From Nectonema munidae (Eukaryota > Nematomorpha > Nectonematoida > Nectonematidae): 64,000 nt of DNA. Shown here piece by piece: positions 1 to 12,186 of this stretch. Position 1 is the stretch's first letter, and every line of letters begins with the position of its first letter. The notes beneath the pieces are model-generated. The model was not told the origin of the DNA and searched no databases. It saw only the letters and a list, made by a program, of their open reading frames with translations. The DNA is taken from the NCBI GenBank assembly GCA_030549495.1, contig JAUIRK010000011.1:1-64000 (forward strand), given 5' to 3'. Made by a program: the position numbers and the translations under genes.

Positions 1-630
1 TCAAAGAAGACTACTTATTTTTAAGAAATTTGCAACAATTCAAAAAGTTTCTTACCAGAAATCACCTTATTACACTCGTTAATGCCTTTGTTGTAAGTCG
101 ACTAGACTATGGCAATTCTCTACTCTATGGGTTACCGAAGACAAATTGAAAAAACTTCAAGTTTTACAGAACGATTGCGCACGACAATATCTCCCGAAAA
201 AAAAGATATGAAAGTGTTTCCGAAGTTCTCGTTGATTTACATTGGCTAAATCTTGAAAAGAGAATAGTTTTCAAAATTATGACATTATTATATAACTGTT
301 ATAAATACCAAAAACCAATTGTTCTTGCTTTACCTGCTGAAATTAATAGTACAAATTTTAGTCTCCAAACCTCACAAAAAGTAACCTCACTCTACAATGC
401 ATTCAAACTATGGAACTTGATGCCTCGTTTCCTGAAAGAATGTGAAAATCTAGCTAATTTCAAAAAAAATTGAAAACCTACCTTTTTCAAAGTTATGTTC
501 CCCACGAACTTATGTCTTCACTAAATATATACATTTTAAATTATTATATTTTTTTCCTCCTCATTACTCCTACAACAACTTTTTTCTAATATAGTTGTTG
601 GGTAAAATAAAACTTTCCTTCCTTCCTTCC
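1..630 (+). mobile_element. LINE (CR1/L2-like) 3' end, 5' part outside window
   Basis: The plus strand encodes the C-terminal part of a non-LTR retrotransposon reverse transcriptase. Around 95-190 it reads SRLDYGNSLLYGLPK, followed by a KLQVLQND-like stretch and then LHWLNLEKRIVFKI, the usual order after the RT core in CR1/L2/Daphne-type LINEs. The longest open piece is 279-473. Frame changes near 150 and near 470 show that it is dead. The 3' UTR holds a (TTCC)n stretch at about 615-630 and passes directly into the (TCA)n array. The clade is inferred from the C-terminal motif only. Confidence 0.8.
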
Positions 631-1976
<1,346 letters not shown>

Positions 1977-2072
1977 CATTACAAAATGAAAGGAAAATCT
2001 GAATGATGACTGATTCAATCATTTTTTCGAAAATGTTCGACAATTCCTGGTTGAGAGAATATTTTTGTAAAA

Positions 2073-2363
2073 TTGATTCTTGTAAAGTGGATAAGGAAGA
2101 ATAAAGAGCGCTCTATTCATATTCTTTTGCGTGTAGCATTTATGTTAGGAATAGAGGCAAGACTTCATTCTGTTATCTTTGATAAACATTCCTTAACAAC
2201 AACAATTGCTGATGATTCAACAGTAGTCTTTGCATTTTTTATTTCTGTTTTAAAAACTGTAACTTCAATATTTGCTGGATGTATTGTATATTTTTACTTT
2301 TCCCACTTTTGTATGTATCCTTGCTTTTCAGCTATTTTTATGCTCACAGCTCCAAAATTTTAA
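2073..2363 (+). other. Unassigned 96-residue open frame
   Basis: An open frame with a hydrophobic centre; residues near 47-80 contain TSIFAGCIVYFYF after a DDS-VV stretch. This faintly recalls the TM7 region of sodium/neurotransmitter symporters (SLC6), where a TS-(L/I)-(F/L)-(S/A)-G-F motif is common. No other part of such a protein is nearby and no splice sites were traced. It may be a host exon fragment or chance. The rest of 1975-2514 holds nothing I recognise. Confidence 0.15.
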
Positions 2364-2518
2364 CTTTTTGTCAACCTGACTTGTTTAGTCAAACACATAA
2401 AGAAAACTATTTTCATCAAACTTTACTTTACAACTTTTAGATTGTTTGATTTAAGCGAACGTAAATATTTAAAAGTTTTGAGTACGAATAAAAATGAGGT
2501 CAGTATTTCTTTACTTAA

Positions 2519-2648
2519 CCCATTTACGACCAATGTTCCTATTTTGGAACATAAGTAATTTCATCTTCGTCTGCTTTTTTCAATGACTTTGAATATAAAT
2601 CGTCTGCGTTTTTTTAGATATCGTCTGCTTTGCTTGGCCTTAAATGGG
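2519..2648. mobile_element. piggyBac-type MITE, 130 bp
   Basis: The element is flanked by TTAA at 2515-2518 and 2649-2652, the piggyBac target duplication. Its ends are inverted repeats: CCCATTTACGACCAATG on the left against CCCATTTAAGGCCAAGC read from the right, 13 of 17 identical, both starting CCC as piggyBac ends do. Inside are two copies of the word ATCGTCTGC. It has no coding capacity and must have been moved by another element's transposase. Confidence 0.8.
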
Positions 2649-2652
2649 TTAA

Positions 2653-3325
2653 ATTAGAAGGAAAATGAGCAATATAGACAATTTTTAGCCAATTACTTTA
2701 GCAATTCAGGTAGTAAATTTCCTGTATCCAGGTCCATAATCAGAGGAGTGGAGAGGGGCAGATGACCCCCTAAATTTGATTGTAATTGGACTAAAATCTA
2801 GAAAGTATTTAAAAACGATTACAATTATTTCATCGATTTTAGATGAATCTTTGAACATATTAATGGTTTCTTTAGAATATCCTAGCATATATGATTTGAT
2901 TTTTTTTTTCAGTTGATTTTTGTAAAATGATTGACAAATCTTTTTCTATATGTTTGTTGACAAAATTTCATTTTGCGAAATAAATTTCTTACTCTCTCTC
3001 TCTTATTAATGGTTTCTTCAACAGATGACTAATTTAAAGTTATTGAGAGATAAAAAGATTTAAGCCCTTTTATCCTAATCGCATTAAAGATTTAGTTCCT
3101 TCGGAAAAAAAATCTGGTTACGTGATTGACTCTACTCATATATCTACAAAGCAAATTCGTAAGCGTTACTATGATATCTAACTTTTGTTGGCCGAACAGA
3201 CTCTCACCCAAATAACTACAGCTGTGAATCTAAAATGCACACACTTCTATAAGCCAGGGAGACAACATACGATAATAAGAAGGAAAGTATGGGAGAGTAA
3301 GGGGATGGTTTGAAAAAAATTTTTT
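2653..3325. other. Non-genic stretch
   Basis: No gene recognised. There is a short (CT)n run at about 2990-3003 right after an AATAAA-like word, which could be the tail of another decayed LINE. Around 2740-2780 there is a G-rich stretch like the ends of hAT MITEs, but I could not find a partner end. Confidence 0.4.
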
Positions 3326-3329
3326 TTAA

Positions 3330-5977
3330 CCCTCAATAGTACTTAAATATCTAAACACCTAACAGTATTTTGTGTACAAAATGTACACAGACAAGAAAAC
3401 TAGAATTTCAAAATAAAAAAGTTTTATAACATATATTTTTTAAAGATAAAAACAAATATTAAAAACCCTATTTACAAAAAAGACATAATTCTTTTTTAAT
3501 TTTTTTTCTGTGTACCGGACATATTGTTCTTTTGCAATTGAAACAAATATAGATCGACTCCATTTTAATGTTGTGGTTTTGTTACTTCATCGCATTCTAA
3601 AGCAGAAGATTCATAGTTGGATGAAAAGCCTACAATAATGCATGCACGTTTAGTTTTTCTTACAAAGGTTTGTTTTTTGTAAAAGGCTTTTAGCAAAAGG
3701 TTCAGCAAGTTGGAAGGAGAGAGATCTGAGAAATTTCTTTCTGGTTATGCAGAAACCCAATTTTGAGAAAAAAATAAAAGCATTATGCCAGCAGACGTCT
3801 ATTATGTTGTAATTTATCAGTACTGGCCATCTTACGCTCTTTCTACGTGTCGTGAACCCTTCTATTATTCCATCCAGCAGGTCTACTCCACTTTTGTTTT
3901 CATTAAAATCAAGTAAGGTGTTAGGCTTTAAATCTCCTCTAGAAGAAGCATCAATTTGAGAATGAGAAGATGAAAGTAGCAAAACATTTTTTTTTCGTGG
4001 TGCATAAAAAAATTATTTCATGAGTCATAGAGAAGAAAAAATGATTTAATGTCTTCATGATGTGTGGAATTTTTCTGCGTTTGATAGTCTATTAGTGTAA
4101 ATTTTTTAGCCAGTTCAACAGAAATTTTTGAGAAGTAAAATACATCAGTATAAACTCCTTCAGAACAAAAAACTCATAATGAAGTACAATACTGAGGAAA
4201 AACTTGTCGTATTTTTTCAAGATCTTTATTTGGATCATCATAGATATATCCAGTGGCGGTTTTAGGGGGGGATGCCCCCAGTTTTTTGGCTGGACCACAT
4301 GTTGGCCCCTCCACATCAAATACCTATTTTACAGGATTTAAAATTTACTCGAAACCTGTTATAATTTAATTTTTTTGAGTGGGTTTTGCATCCAGGGGAA
4401 GAAATATCTCTCTTATCTGGACGGGTGAATCTTAGACCAAGAGCACTCTTAATTTGAGGTCTCTGCTGGCATCGGTACCTGAGAGCACCACCCAAATTGA
4501 TTATAAAAAACTAAAGTTTCAGAATTCTAAATATCGATAAGTTTTTTCATGAAAAAAAATTGATAAGTTTTAAATTTTTTAGTTTTAAATCTATTTCTTT
4601 ACAACTTTTTAAAAACTTGGAACTTGTTTGGCCCCCTCACTTTTGAATATCTAGAACCACCACTGGATATATCCTTTTAAGGCGAAACCGGAATAAGCCT
4701 CACAAGCCCAATATATTTTAACACCATATTTACGTGGTTTATTAGGCATGTAGACTCTACTCGGGACTTTGCCTTTATAGCCAACTAATTGTTCATCTAC
4801 GGTTATGTTGATATCAGGAATGTAGAAATTTAGTAGATTTTTTTGAAACAAGTTCCATAAATTGCCGTGATTTCTTTCTTTCTTCACGGTTTTTGAAACT
4901 AACAAAACGTCTGCCATCTACTTCTGTCCATAATTCTTGCAAATTTGTCATGTTTTCACGATCAACTCCTGCTCTAATTAGAATTGCAAACGAAGCTTTT
5001 ATTTCTTCCATAGAAAATCTTGCCATATGAGGAGGACATTATGCACACTTATTTTTAGTTTTATATTCATAGCAAACATCACTCACTCTTCTGTTTGTAT
5101 ATCTCATAAGTAAAAACATTTCCTCAGAATAAAAAAGCATAAAAGCTTCCATCTCGGTGTTAACTCTACAAACAACTCCCGGCTTCTGTGTTAAAATATT
5201 TCTTTTTCGTAGAGCAGAAGGAATAAGGTTATAATTCCAACGTATTCCGTTGGCTACGAGATTATTATCATGCTCACAATTTTTTGCTTCACTTTCTTCG
5301 CTGCTTCCCTCTTCAGATTCTGATTCATCAACAAAAATTTCGATTTGGCCTTCATTGTCATCACCATTATGATTGCCTTGTGGTTCTTCCATCAGATCTG
5401 AAGTATCTTCATTCAACAAAAATTCGTCTTCACAATGATCGAGCTTGAACATTTCCAGTCATTTCGATATCATTTTCTTGGAGCATAGATAAGAAAAAAC
5501 GAGCCTTTTTAGAACATTTTCTTTCAGTTTCCTTCATTATGAACGAAGAACAACAGATAAATAAAAAGTCAAACGCGCTTGAAAAACAACAAAGTAAGGA
5601 AAAATTATACGAAAGAAAAACTATTGTGCATATGGATTGAATAAACAAAATGAAGAAAAATTATAAAAGAAAACAGATGTACTTGCAAAATACTTTTACG
5701 ATTCTAAGTAAGCCTTGCAAGCCATCATTCATAGCAGTAATTATTACATAAAGCATATGTGTACAGTTTGTACACATAATACTAGGGTATGTTCTTTGCT
5801 TTTTATTTTTATACAGTAATACAAAATACTTATTTTATAATTGAATATATTAGTCTTTATGATGTGTTTCAGTCCCAAGTGTGTATTGTTGTTGTAAAAA
5901 AATTCATAAAGATATTTTTTCTTTATTAAAATCTTTTAAGTGTACATTTTGTACACAAGATACTATTGAAGATTTTT
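3330..5977 (-). mobile_element. piggyBac transposon PB1, degenerate
   Basis: Minus-strand coding relic of a piggyBac transposase. In order: an acidic N-terminus (5452-5039), a core piece with NITVDEQLVGYKGK and YMPNKPRKYGVKIYW (4917-4674), a piece after the nested insertion with SVELAKK (about 4240-4090), and a C-terminal piece with NENKSGVDLLDG and RRKSVRWPVLINYN (3982-3650). The first catalytic Asp (DEQL) and the late GVD Asp remain; the frame breaks at several points. TTAA flanks at 3326-3329 and 5978-5981 and the shared terminal word TCAATAGTA mark the ends. A palindromic word GTGTACA-AAA-TGTACAC lies just inside both ends (about 3372-3388 and 5940-5956), with a relative at about 5758-5775. 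Confidence 0.85.
4251..4665. mobile_element. hAT-type MITE nested in PB1, 415 bp
   Basis: The ends are inverted repeats beginning CAGTGGCGGTTTTAG on the left and CAGTGGTGGTTCTAG read from the right. A perfect 8-bp duplication GATATATC flanks it (4243-4250 and 4666-4673), as expected for hAT. It splits the PB1 transposase reading frame and so is younger than PB1. It has no coding capacity. Confidence 0.92.
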
Positions 5978-5981
5978 TTAA

Positions 5982-6873
5982 AAAAGAAAACTAAAAAATA
6001 CTAATAACGTAAAGTGTACTTAAAATTATTATAACTCAGTCAACTTTACTATTTTTTAAAAATCAATTTTCAAAATGAAATTAAATAAATTAAAAAAATA
6101 ATATTAAATGTTATGCAACACTTATTTATTGATTGAATGAACATTATTCATAATATTTTTTTCTAAAATAAAGATTTTAAAGGTTTTGTTCTAAGGTTAT
6201 GGCTAAAAAAGCAATATAAAAAAGTATCATGAAAACTCATTATTTAAACATATGTATCTTTAAGTTTAACGCGGTCTAAATTTTTCTTTGTGTATTTCAA
6301 ATGAGGTATCATCTACTGTATCTTCATGACAGGATAACTTGCTCTTTATAGATTCACATCCTCTATTACTAAGGAAAATAATAAAGGCCGTGTCTGGTGT
6401 ATTATTGACTTATATCTGTTGAAATAGCCTAATTCGTAGCAATAACTAATAAAGTTAGTGATGTTATCGTTTTCTAATCCAAAGAACTATTTTATTAATC
6501 TAATTAGTAAGTGATACTAATTTTTCTTTCAGTGACCGCTCCACACCACGACTTTTAACTGATTATTATTATTAAATTTTATTGATTTTTTTTAATAATT
6601 TTCGTGTTAAATAAATATTTCAAAACATTTTCCGACCATTTTTAAAAAAATATTTTTATTTTATAATGAAATCACAGTGTGTTTCATAATGGCAACATTA
6701 TATGCATTTTATCGTATTTATATTATCAATTTTTCAAAACAAGATCGAAAAACTATTTGAACAAACATATTCATATTATTAATCAAATATGTTTGTTTGA
6801 AAAATATGAAATATGAGATTCTTCGACTTTACTTACTATGGTATTGGATGAAATACTGAGAACCTTTAGAATA
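5982..6873. other. AT-rich non-genic stretch
   Basis: No gene recognised. A hairpin-capable inverted repeat of ATATGTTTGTT type lies at about 6760-6812. Around 6260-6420 the minus strand has a short open frame without a family match. Confidence 0.4.
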
Positions 6874-6881
6874 GTGTAGTT

Positions 6882-7705
6882 ACAGGAGTGTCCAAAGAAG
6901 AGGCTTTATCAGAATGTGTTGATTACATTGATGTTCTTTTCAATGAATTCGATAGAAGATTCAAAGACCTCAAATCATTAAAATCTGATTTTGAGTTATT
7001 TGTAGATCCTTTCAATTTCGACGTTAATCAATTGAATGAAAATATTCAAATGGAAATAGTTGATCTTCAATTCAATACCATGCTGAAGAAAACGTTTGAA
7101 ACTTTGGGTATTCCCAAATTCTACTCAAGTCTTGATGGAAGCCAGTTTCCAAAGCTGATTCATTTGGTCAAAAAAATAGTTTGTATGTTTGGGAGTAGGT
7201 ATAAATGCGAGAAATTTTTTTCACTGATGAAGCTTAACAAAAATTATTTGCGCACAAGACTGACCGATGAAAACTTAAAATCTTCTCTACGGATAGCTGC
7301 ATCAAATAAAATCAAACCACAAATTGACGTTTTGGCAAAAGACAAAAGATGTCAAAGAAGCTCTCAATGATACATGTGAACTGTAAATAGATTACAAGTA
7401 TTAATTCACTTAATATAAAATAGCGTATTGACATATTAATCCCAATGTTTTCATTTGAAAAATTTGAATTTGAATTATTTGTAAAAGTGAGAGACAGCTT
7501 TTATAAATAAAAATAACTCTTTCAATTAACTACTCATTTTATGTTTAATTTTCATAAAAATTGTGATAATCAGTAATCAGGATAAAAAAGTTTCTGATAA
7601 ATATTTTATAAAAAAATTATTGTTATTTTTTTAAATAGGTGCGGCCCGACCGTGTCCAATAACTTTTCTAAATGGCCCGCTGCTTGTTTTAGTTGGACAT
7701 CCCTG
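6882..7705 (+). mobile_element. Internally deleted hAT with transposase C-terminus
   Basis: The open frame 6888-7370 encodes the C-terminal part of a hAT transposase of the GTF2IRD2/ZBED-like kind: FDRRFKDLKSLKSDFELF, then MEIVDLQFN, then MFGSRYKCEKFFSLMKLNK and the dimerisation end TRLTDENLKSSLRIA. The frame opens directly after the left end, so the 5' two-thirds of the gene are deleted. Left terminus CAGGAGTGTCCAA and right terminus (inverted) CAGGGATGTCCAACT match, and the flanks GTGTAGTT (6874-6881) and GTGTAGTA (7706-7713) match at 7 of 8. The 3' region contains GCGGCCCG-type words usual near the ends of this hAT group. Confidence 0.8.
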
Positions 7706-9060
7706 GTGTAGTATAACGTCACTTTTCACACATTGAGATCCTCTATTTTTCTGACATATTACACAATTTCCTTGATCACATGATGTACTTTGGAGATCTT
7801 TCCCATCATACCTCATATAATCAGGAAGGTCTGAATGTTTTAAACTTTCTGTACCAATTGAAGATTTCATAAGAACCAAAGCCACTTCTCTTCCAAATTA
7901 CAATGAATAACTGATTTTCGTTTGCTTGAAGAAACTTTTGAATCAAATTTGTAGGCTCCTTGATAGATTGAGAAGATTGCTCACAAGTGGTCACAGCTAT
8001 TTTTTTTTAGTTCTTATCATGGGCCTGTACCAATTTAGGAGTTGATTTAATAAATCCACTCTACCCCTACCTTTGTTTTATTTGTGCATCAAATTGGGTT
8101 GCAAAATGTTCTTCCTAGCAGGGCCTTTTGTAAATCGATTTGTTCTATGGAATGAAGTATGTCTAATATCGTTACTTGTAATGAAGACTATACACTGCTA
8201 TCAAACCATTTGCAAAGGAACACTTTTGTTGTTACAGAAAAAATCAAAGCTTCATTTTCCTTCTTTTTTCAAAGCACAATCCGGTTTCATAAAACTACTT
8301 TCTCCATCTGTCGTATTTTTTCAAATGGTACCATTTGCGAAAACCTTCAGACAAAGTCCTTCAGTAATTCTAACATTTTTATCGATGTGGAAAAATTTTG
8401 AAATATACTTTATGATCTTGGAGATTTGAATTTTCAAGCACAGCTTCCAACAAATTGTCATAAATGCTTTTTGCCATGTTTTTCAGTATTCTTATCTGTG
8501 TAGTTCATGCCATCATTATCACAACAGTATCCAAATCGTGTAAACAAATCTCATTGGTTTCCCTTTCATATATACCTTAGAGCCTTCTTTCTGTGCCTTC
8601 AAAAATAGCGAACCATGATTTCATCAATACTCAGTTTTTTATGAAATATACTCCATTTTATAAGTTCTTGTTGATACCATCGCATATAAATAGGAGACTT
8701 TGGCGTGTTTCCATTTTCCAAATTTTGATTTTCGCATACACAGAAATATTTCTTTTTTTCAGTAACTTGTCTCTACTTATTGTTTGAGAGAAAAATGAAC
8801 TTTCAAATTTTATTGATTACCCCAGTAAACTCTTTTTGATGCTACAAAAGGATTACTTGAAAAAATATGATGCCAATAAACTGTTTTATTTCTTATAGCG
8901 TGGCGGAAAATGTTAAATTATTTTGATCTCTTCTTGCATTAAGTAATGTCTACTCTAAGGTGTAATTAAAGATAACTCCTGTGAAAAATAGACTCCATAT
9001 TGCAAAACAAGAGTATTCAGACAAGTGTCGATAATGTTCTTCTAAATTGATGTATGTCTT
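7706..9060 (-). mobile_element. piggyBac relic PB2, heavily decayed
   Basis: The minus strand carries piggyBac transposase pieces. The C-terminus (about 7885-7706) reads LPDYMRYDGKDLQ and then a cysteine-rich stretch with CVICQKN. Upstream, about 8640-8440, come LSIDEIMVRYF and RFGYCCDNDG-like pieces. The motif order is that of a piggyBac gene, but stops and frame changes are many. The sequence type (LSIDE) differs from PB1 (TVDEQL), so it is another subfamily. The boundary at 9060 is approximate; the hAT at 6882-7705 abuts or interrupts its 3' side. Confidence 0.7.
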
Positions 9061-9597
9061 CAATTTATTCTGCTTATTTATTATTATATTTTTTCAACAA
9101 TTTTGATCTCATTTAGCAAATCGACCTTTCTCTATTTCATCATGACACTATTTTTGTCAATATATTCACAGGTAATAAATACTACATAAAATATGGTTAA
9201 AATGTTTATATATTTAGTTAATTTTACATTATATTGACCATTATATAATTAAGTTCATTCGATAAAATAATCTTCTTTCTTGATTTAATAAAGATTTTAT
9301 CCATTTCATAAATAGGGATGGACCAAATGATTTATACTCAACGAGCTCATCTCATTTTAGATAAATTTCATAAAGGTTAATTCGTGCTCTTTAGTTAAGA
9401 GGCAGCTTTGAACTATATATCCCAACAAGAGCTCTATTGTTTTTGCTTACAATTTCGCTATCAGCTTGAAGTCTGTACTTCATTTCTCTTATACTTTATA
9501 TGGTATCTAATTTTGCTTTTCATTTTAAACTTGTACTCTCATCATAAATTCATTTTGTGCAATAATAACAATATAATTAATTTTAAAGCTATTTCTT
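9061..9597. other. AT-rich non-genic stretch
   Basis: No gene, RNA or clear repeat recognised. Short open frames here have biased composition and no family features. Confidence 0.4.
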
Positions 9598-9634
9598 CTT
9601 GTCTAGCAGGATGTTACAATTATGGAAAAAGAAA

Positions 9635-9785
9635 CTACTTAATTTTGTTTCTCCATTCATTTCTATTCTGTTCATCTCCTACCGTAAGTACTCTTTTTTT
9701 CATGTCCCTTTTCACTACTTCCTCCCAACTAATTTTTGGCCTACCTCTGTACTTGCTCTCTATTTTTTTTTCTTTCATCTAAGTC
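9635..9785 (-). mobile_element. LINE C-terminal fragment
   Basis: Read on the minus strand the segment gives RGRPKISWEEVVKRDMKK, then VGDEQNRNEWRNKIK and a stop at 9635. The pattern RGRP-W-V-RD---W is the well-known C-terminus of several LINE ORF2 proteins. Only this last part is preserved. Confidence 0.65.
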
Positions 9786-9853
9786 TTCTTATTTATGTGA
9801 CTAAATCTAAAAGTTTCTGTTTTTCAATTACTACAGCCAATTTTTTTTTACCA

Positions 9854-10187
9854 ATCACTACATTTGTAGTGGTAAAACAAAAAAATAAATATATAAAAAT
9901 TAAAAAAGTCTAATTTTACAAATTTGATATTTAAAAAAAAATAAATATATATCGACATTTTTTTATATTTTAATTTTTATTATTTATTTTTTTTAATAAT
10001 AGATTTGTTATTTGGAAATATTTTTTCTTTTTGACTTGTTCTGTTCACCTCTTTATTCCTCCATTTTAAATACTGTTGAGTCATATAAATATTTAATAGT
10101 TGTATAAGAAATCTTTAAAATATTATACTTGAAAAATTTAGGTATTTTTATTATAGTTTTTATATTTACCACTACAAATGTAGTGAT
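9854..10187. repeat. Inverted 20-bp palindromes flanking ~300 bp
   Basis: The word ATCACTACATTTGTAGTGGT at 9854-9873 is the exact reverse complement of 10168-10187. A third copy at 11889-11908 matches 18 of 20. The first two enclose about 300 AT-rich bases, which may be a non-autonomous relative of PB3 or a rearranged end of it. Confidence 0.7.
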
Positions 10188-11908
10188 TCGTCTTTACATG
10201 TGAATTATTATATGCAATAAATTTTTAGATATAAATAACATGAATGAAAAAATCCAAAAGTTATTGTTTCTACATGATGCATTTTATCAAATTGAAATTT
10301 CTAAATTTGAAAATATTGATGCAATACTCACGGCCCACCAATTGATTAAAAAAATATTAGCGATAATGAAGGTGTCGAAGAGTATAATTTTGAAAATCAA
10401 GGCATTCCCCAAGAAACTTGTGGCCAAGTTGATGTGTTTAATGAAAACGATACTATTTCAGAAAGCAATGAAGAGGTTTACTGATCAAAAAATAAAAGTT
10501 GGAAAAAAGAAGTTTTTATTAATTTATATCAACAGAAAAGAATAATCGTTATTCCAAAATGTTCAGATTTGAATGAATGCCAAATTTCCCACTTTTTTTT
10601 TGACGATATATTTGACTTTATTTTGAATCAAGCATTATTATATGCAAAAAATGATAACATGCAACTTTAACCTTAGAATATCGAGAACTTCTACACTTTT
10701 TAGAAATCATTTTTTTATCTGGTTATAATATAAGAAGTTCTGAAAAAGATTTTTAGCCAAAATGTCGAGATCTTACCTGCCAAGCAGTAGCTCAAGTAAT
10801 GGGCCGTCGAAGATTCCTAGAAATTAATTCTTTTCTTCACATCGCAGATAATGGCAAAAATGGAAAAGTTATATGCTTTACTCAATGAAAAACTGGCAAA
10901 CTTCGGTGTTTTTAATGAGTGTCTTTCTATAAATCAATCGAGGCTTCCATATTTTGGTAGACATAGCTGCAAAGAATTGATCAAAGGAAAGCCGATTCGA
11001 TTCGGTTATAAATTGTGGGTATTATCTGGAAAATCTGGAATTCCTTTTTACGTTTCTATACATCAAGGTAAAACTGGTAATGAAAAGATCCCATTCGGTA
11101 CAAAAGTTATTAAAGATTGTATCAAAGTGATTAAAAATCCTTCTCAACATAACTTGTATTTTGACAATTTTCTTTCTTTTTTTCAAGTTTTAAAGGATCT
11201 TAAAAAATATGGATTTAGAGCTACTGCAACCATGAGAAAAAATAGATTGAAAGAGTGTTCTCTAATAAACTTACAGATAATCAAAAAATCAAGAGGTTAT
11301 TTTGAGGCATATATTAATAATGAATTAGAAATCGCAGTATGGAAACATAATTCTACTGTCATTATTTGCATTAATTTTGAAGGCGCATATCCGATAAATT
11401 TTTTCAACAGAAGAGCAAAATCAAAGCAAAAGGCTAGCGTTAAAAGACCAAACTTGGTCAAGTCTTACAACTTATGCATGGGTGGTGTGTGGATATTTTG
11501 GAAATAAGTCTTGCATCAAAAGTAAAAAATGGTACTGGAACCTTTTGATAGTTTATTGTTGGAGATTGAATAACATAATTAACCATGGTAATCAGCCTTT
11601 AAAATTTTTAGAAAATCAATTCTTCAAATTCTGTTAAAAATCGCATAAAAATAATAAAAGATTGAGATGTGATCCTTCAAGCCAAATACATGAAGAAATA
11701 AGATTAGATGGCCATGATCATTTTCATGAATCTTCTCCTGTTAGAATTTGTATTTTATACAAAAAAATTGTAGAATTGCTTGCAAGAAATGTAAAAAACA
11801 ACTACATATCGAAAATTGTTTTCAAAAATTTCATGTATTGTAAAAAAAAAATTTTTTAAATATGATTTTTTTTATTAAATTTGGTCCAATCACTAGATTT
11901 ATAGTGGT
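10168..11908 (+). mobile_element. piggyBac relic PB3
   Basis: Plus-strand transposase relic. An N-terminal piece is at 10240-10545; around 10800-10850 frames read RRFLEINSFLHIADNG; the main open piece 10851-11507 has CLSINQSRLPYFGRHSC, IKGKPIRFGYKLWVL and NLYFDNFLSFFQVL. After it come KKWYWNLLIVYCWRLNN and a C-terminal piece (11662-11859). Two catalytic Asp positions are changed: the usual S-I-D-E reads SINQ, and the usual GGVD-x-x-D reads GGVWIFWK, while YFDN is kept. The relic lies between inverted copies of a 20-bp quasi-palindrome (10168-10187 and 11889-11908). No TTAA borders were found, so the exact ends are uncertain. Confidence 0.8.
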
Positions 11909-12186
11909 ATTTTTTGGCAATAAAAATTCTTTTTAAATAATTTTTATGCAAATTGTTAAAAAATCTTTAGTATAAAAAAAAAGAGAAATAGACAGCAAAA
12001 AACTAATTTTAACTTTTGGTCTAATATGGGTTCTTTTACATCACAGAGCTTTCTTTGATTATATTGTCGTTGCTAATTTTTGATTTTAAATCCTGTCTAC
12101 ACAAAAGTCTCAACCTCCTTATTTCTGTACTTTTTTAATCTTCTTTTTCTTTTTGTTTTAAACTCAAGATTTGACTTCTATACACT

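Noticed and set aside
7631-7885. Single 84-residue gene
   Set aside because: It spans the border between the hAT end and the piggyBac C-terminus; only the part above 7706 is transposase-like.
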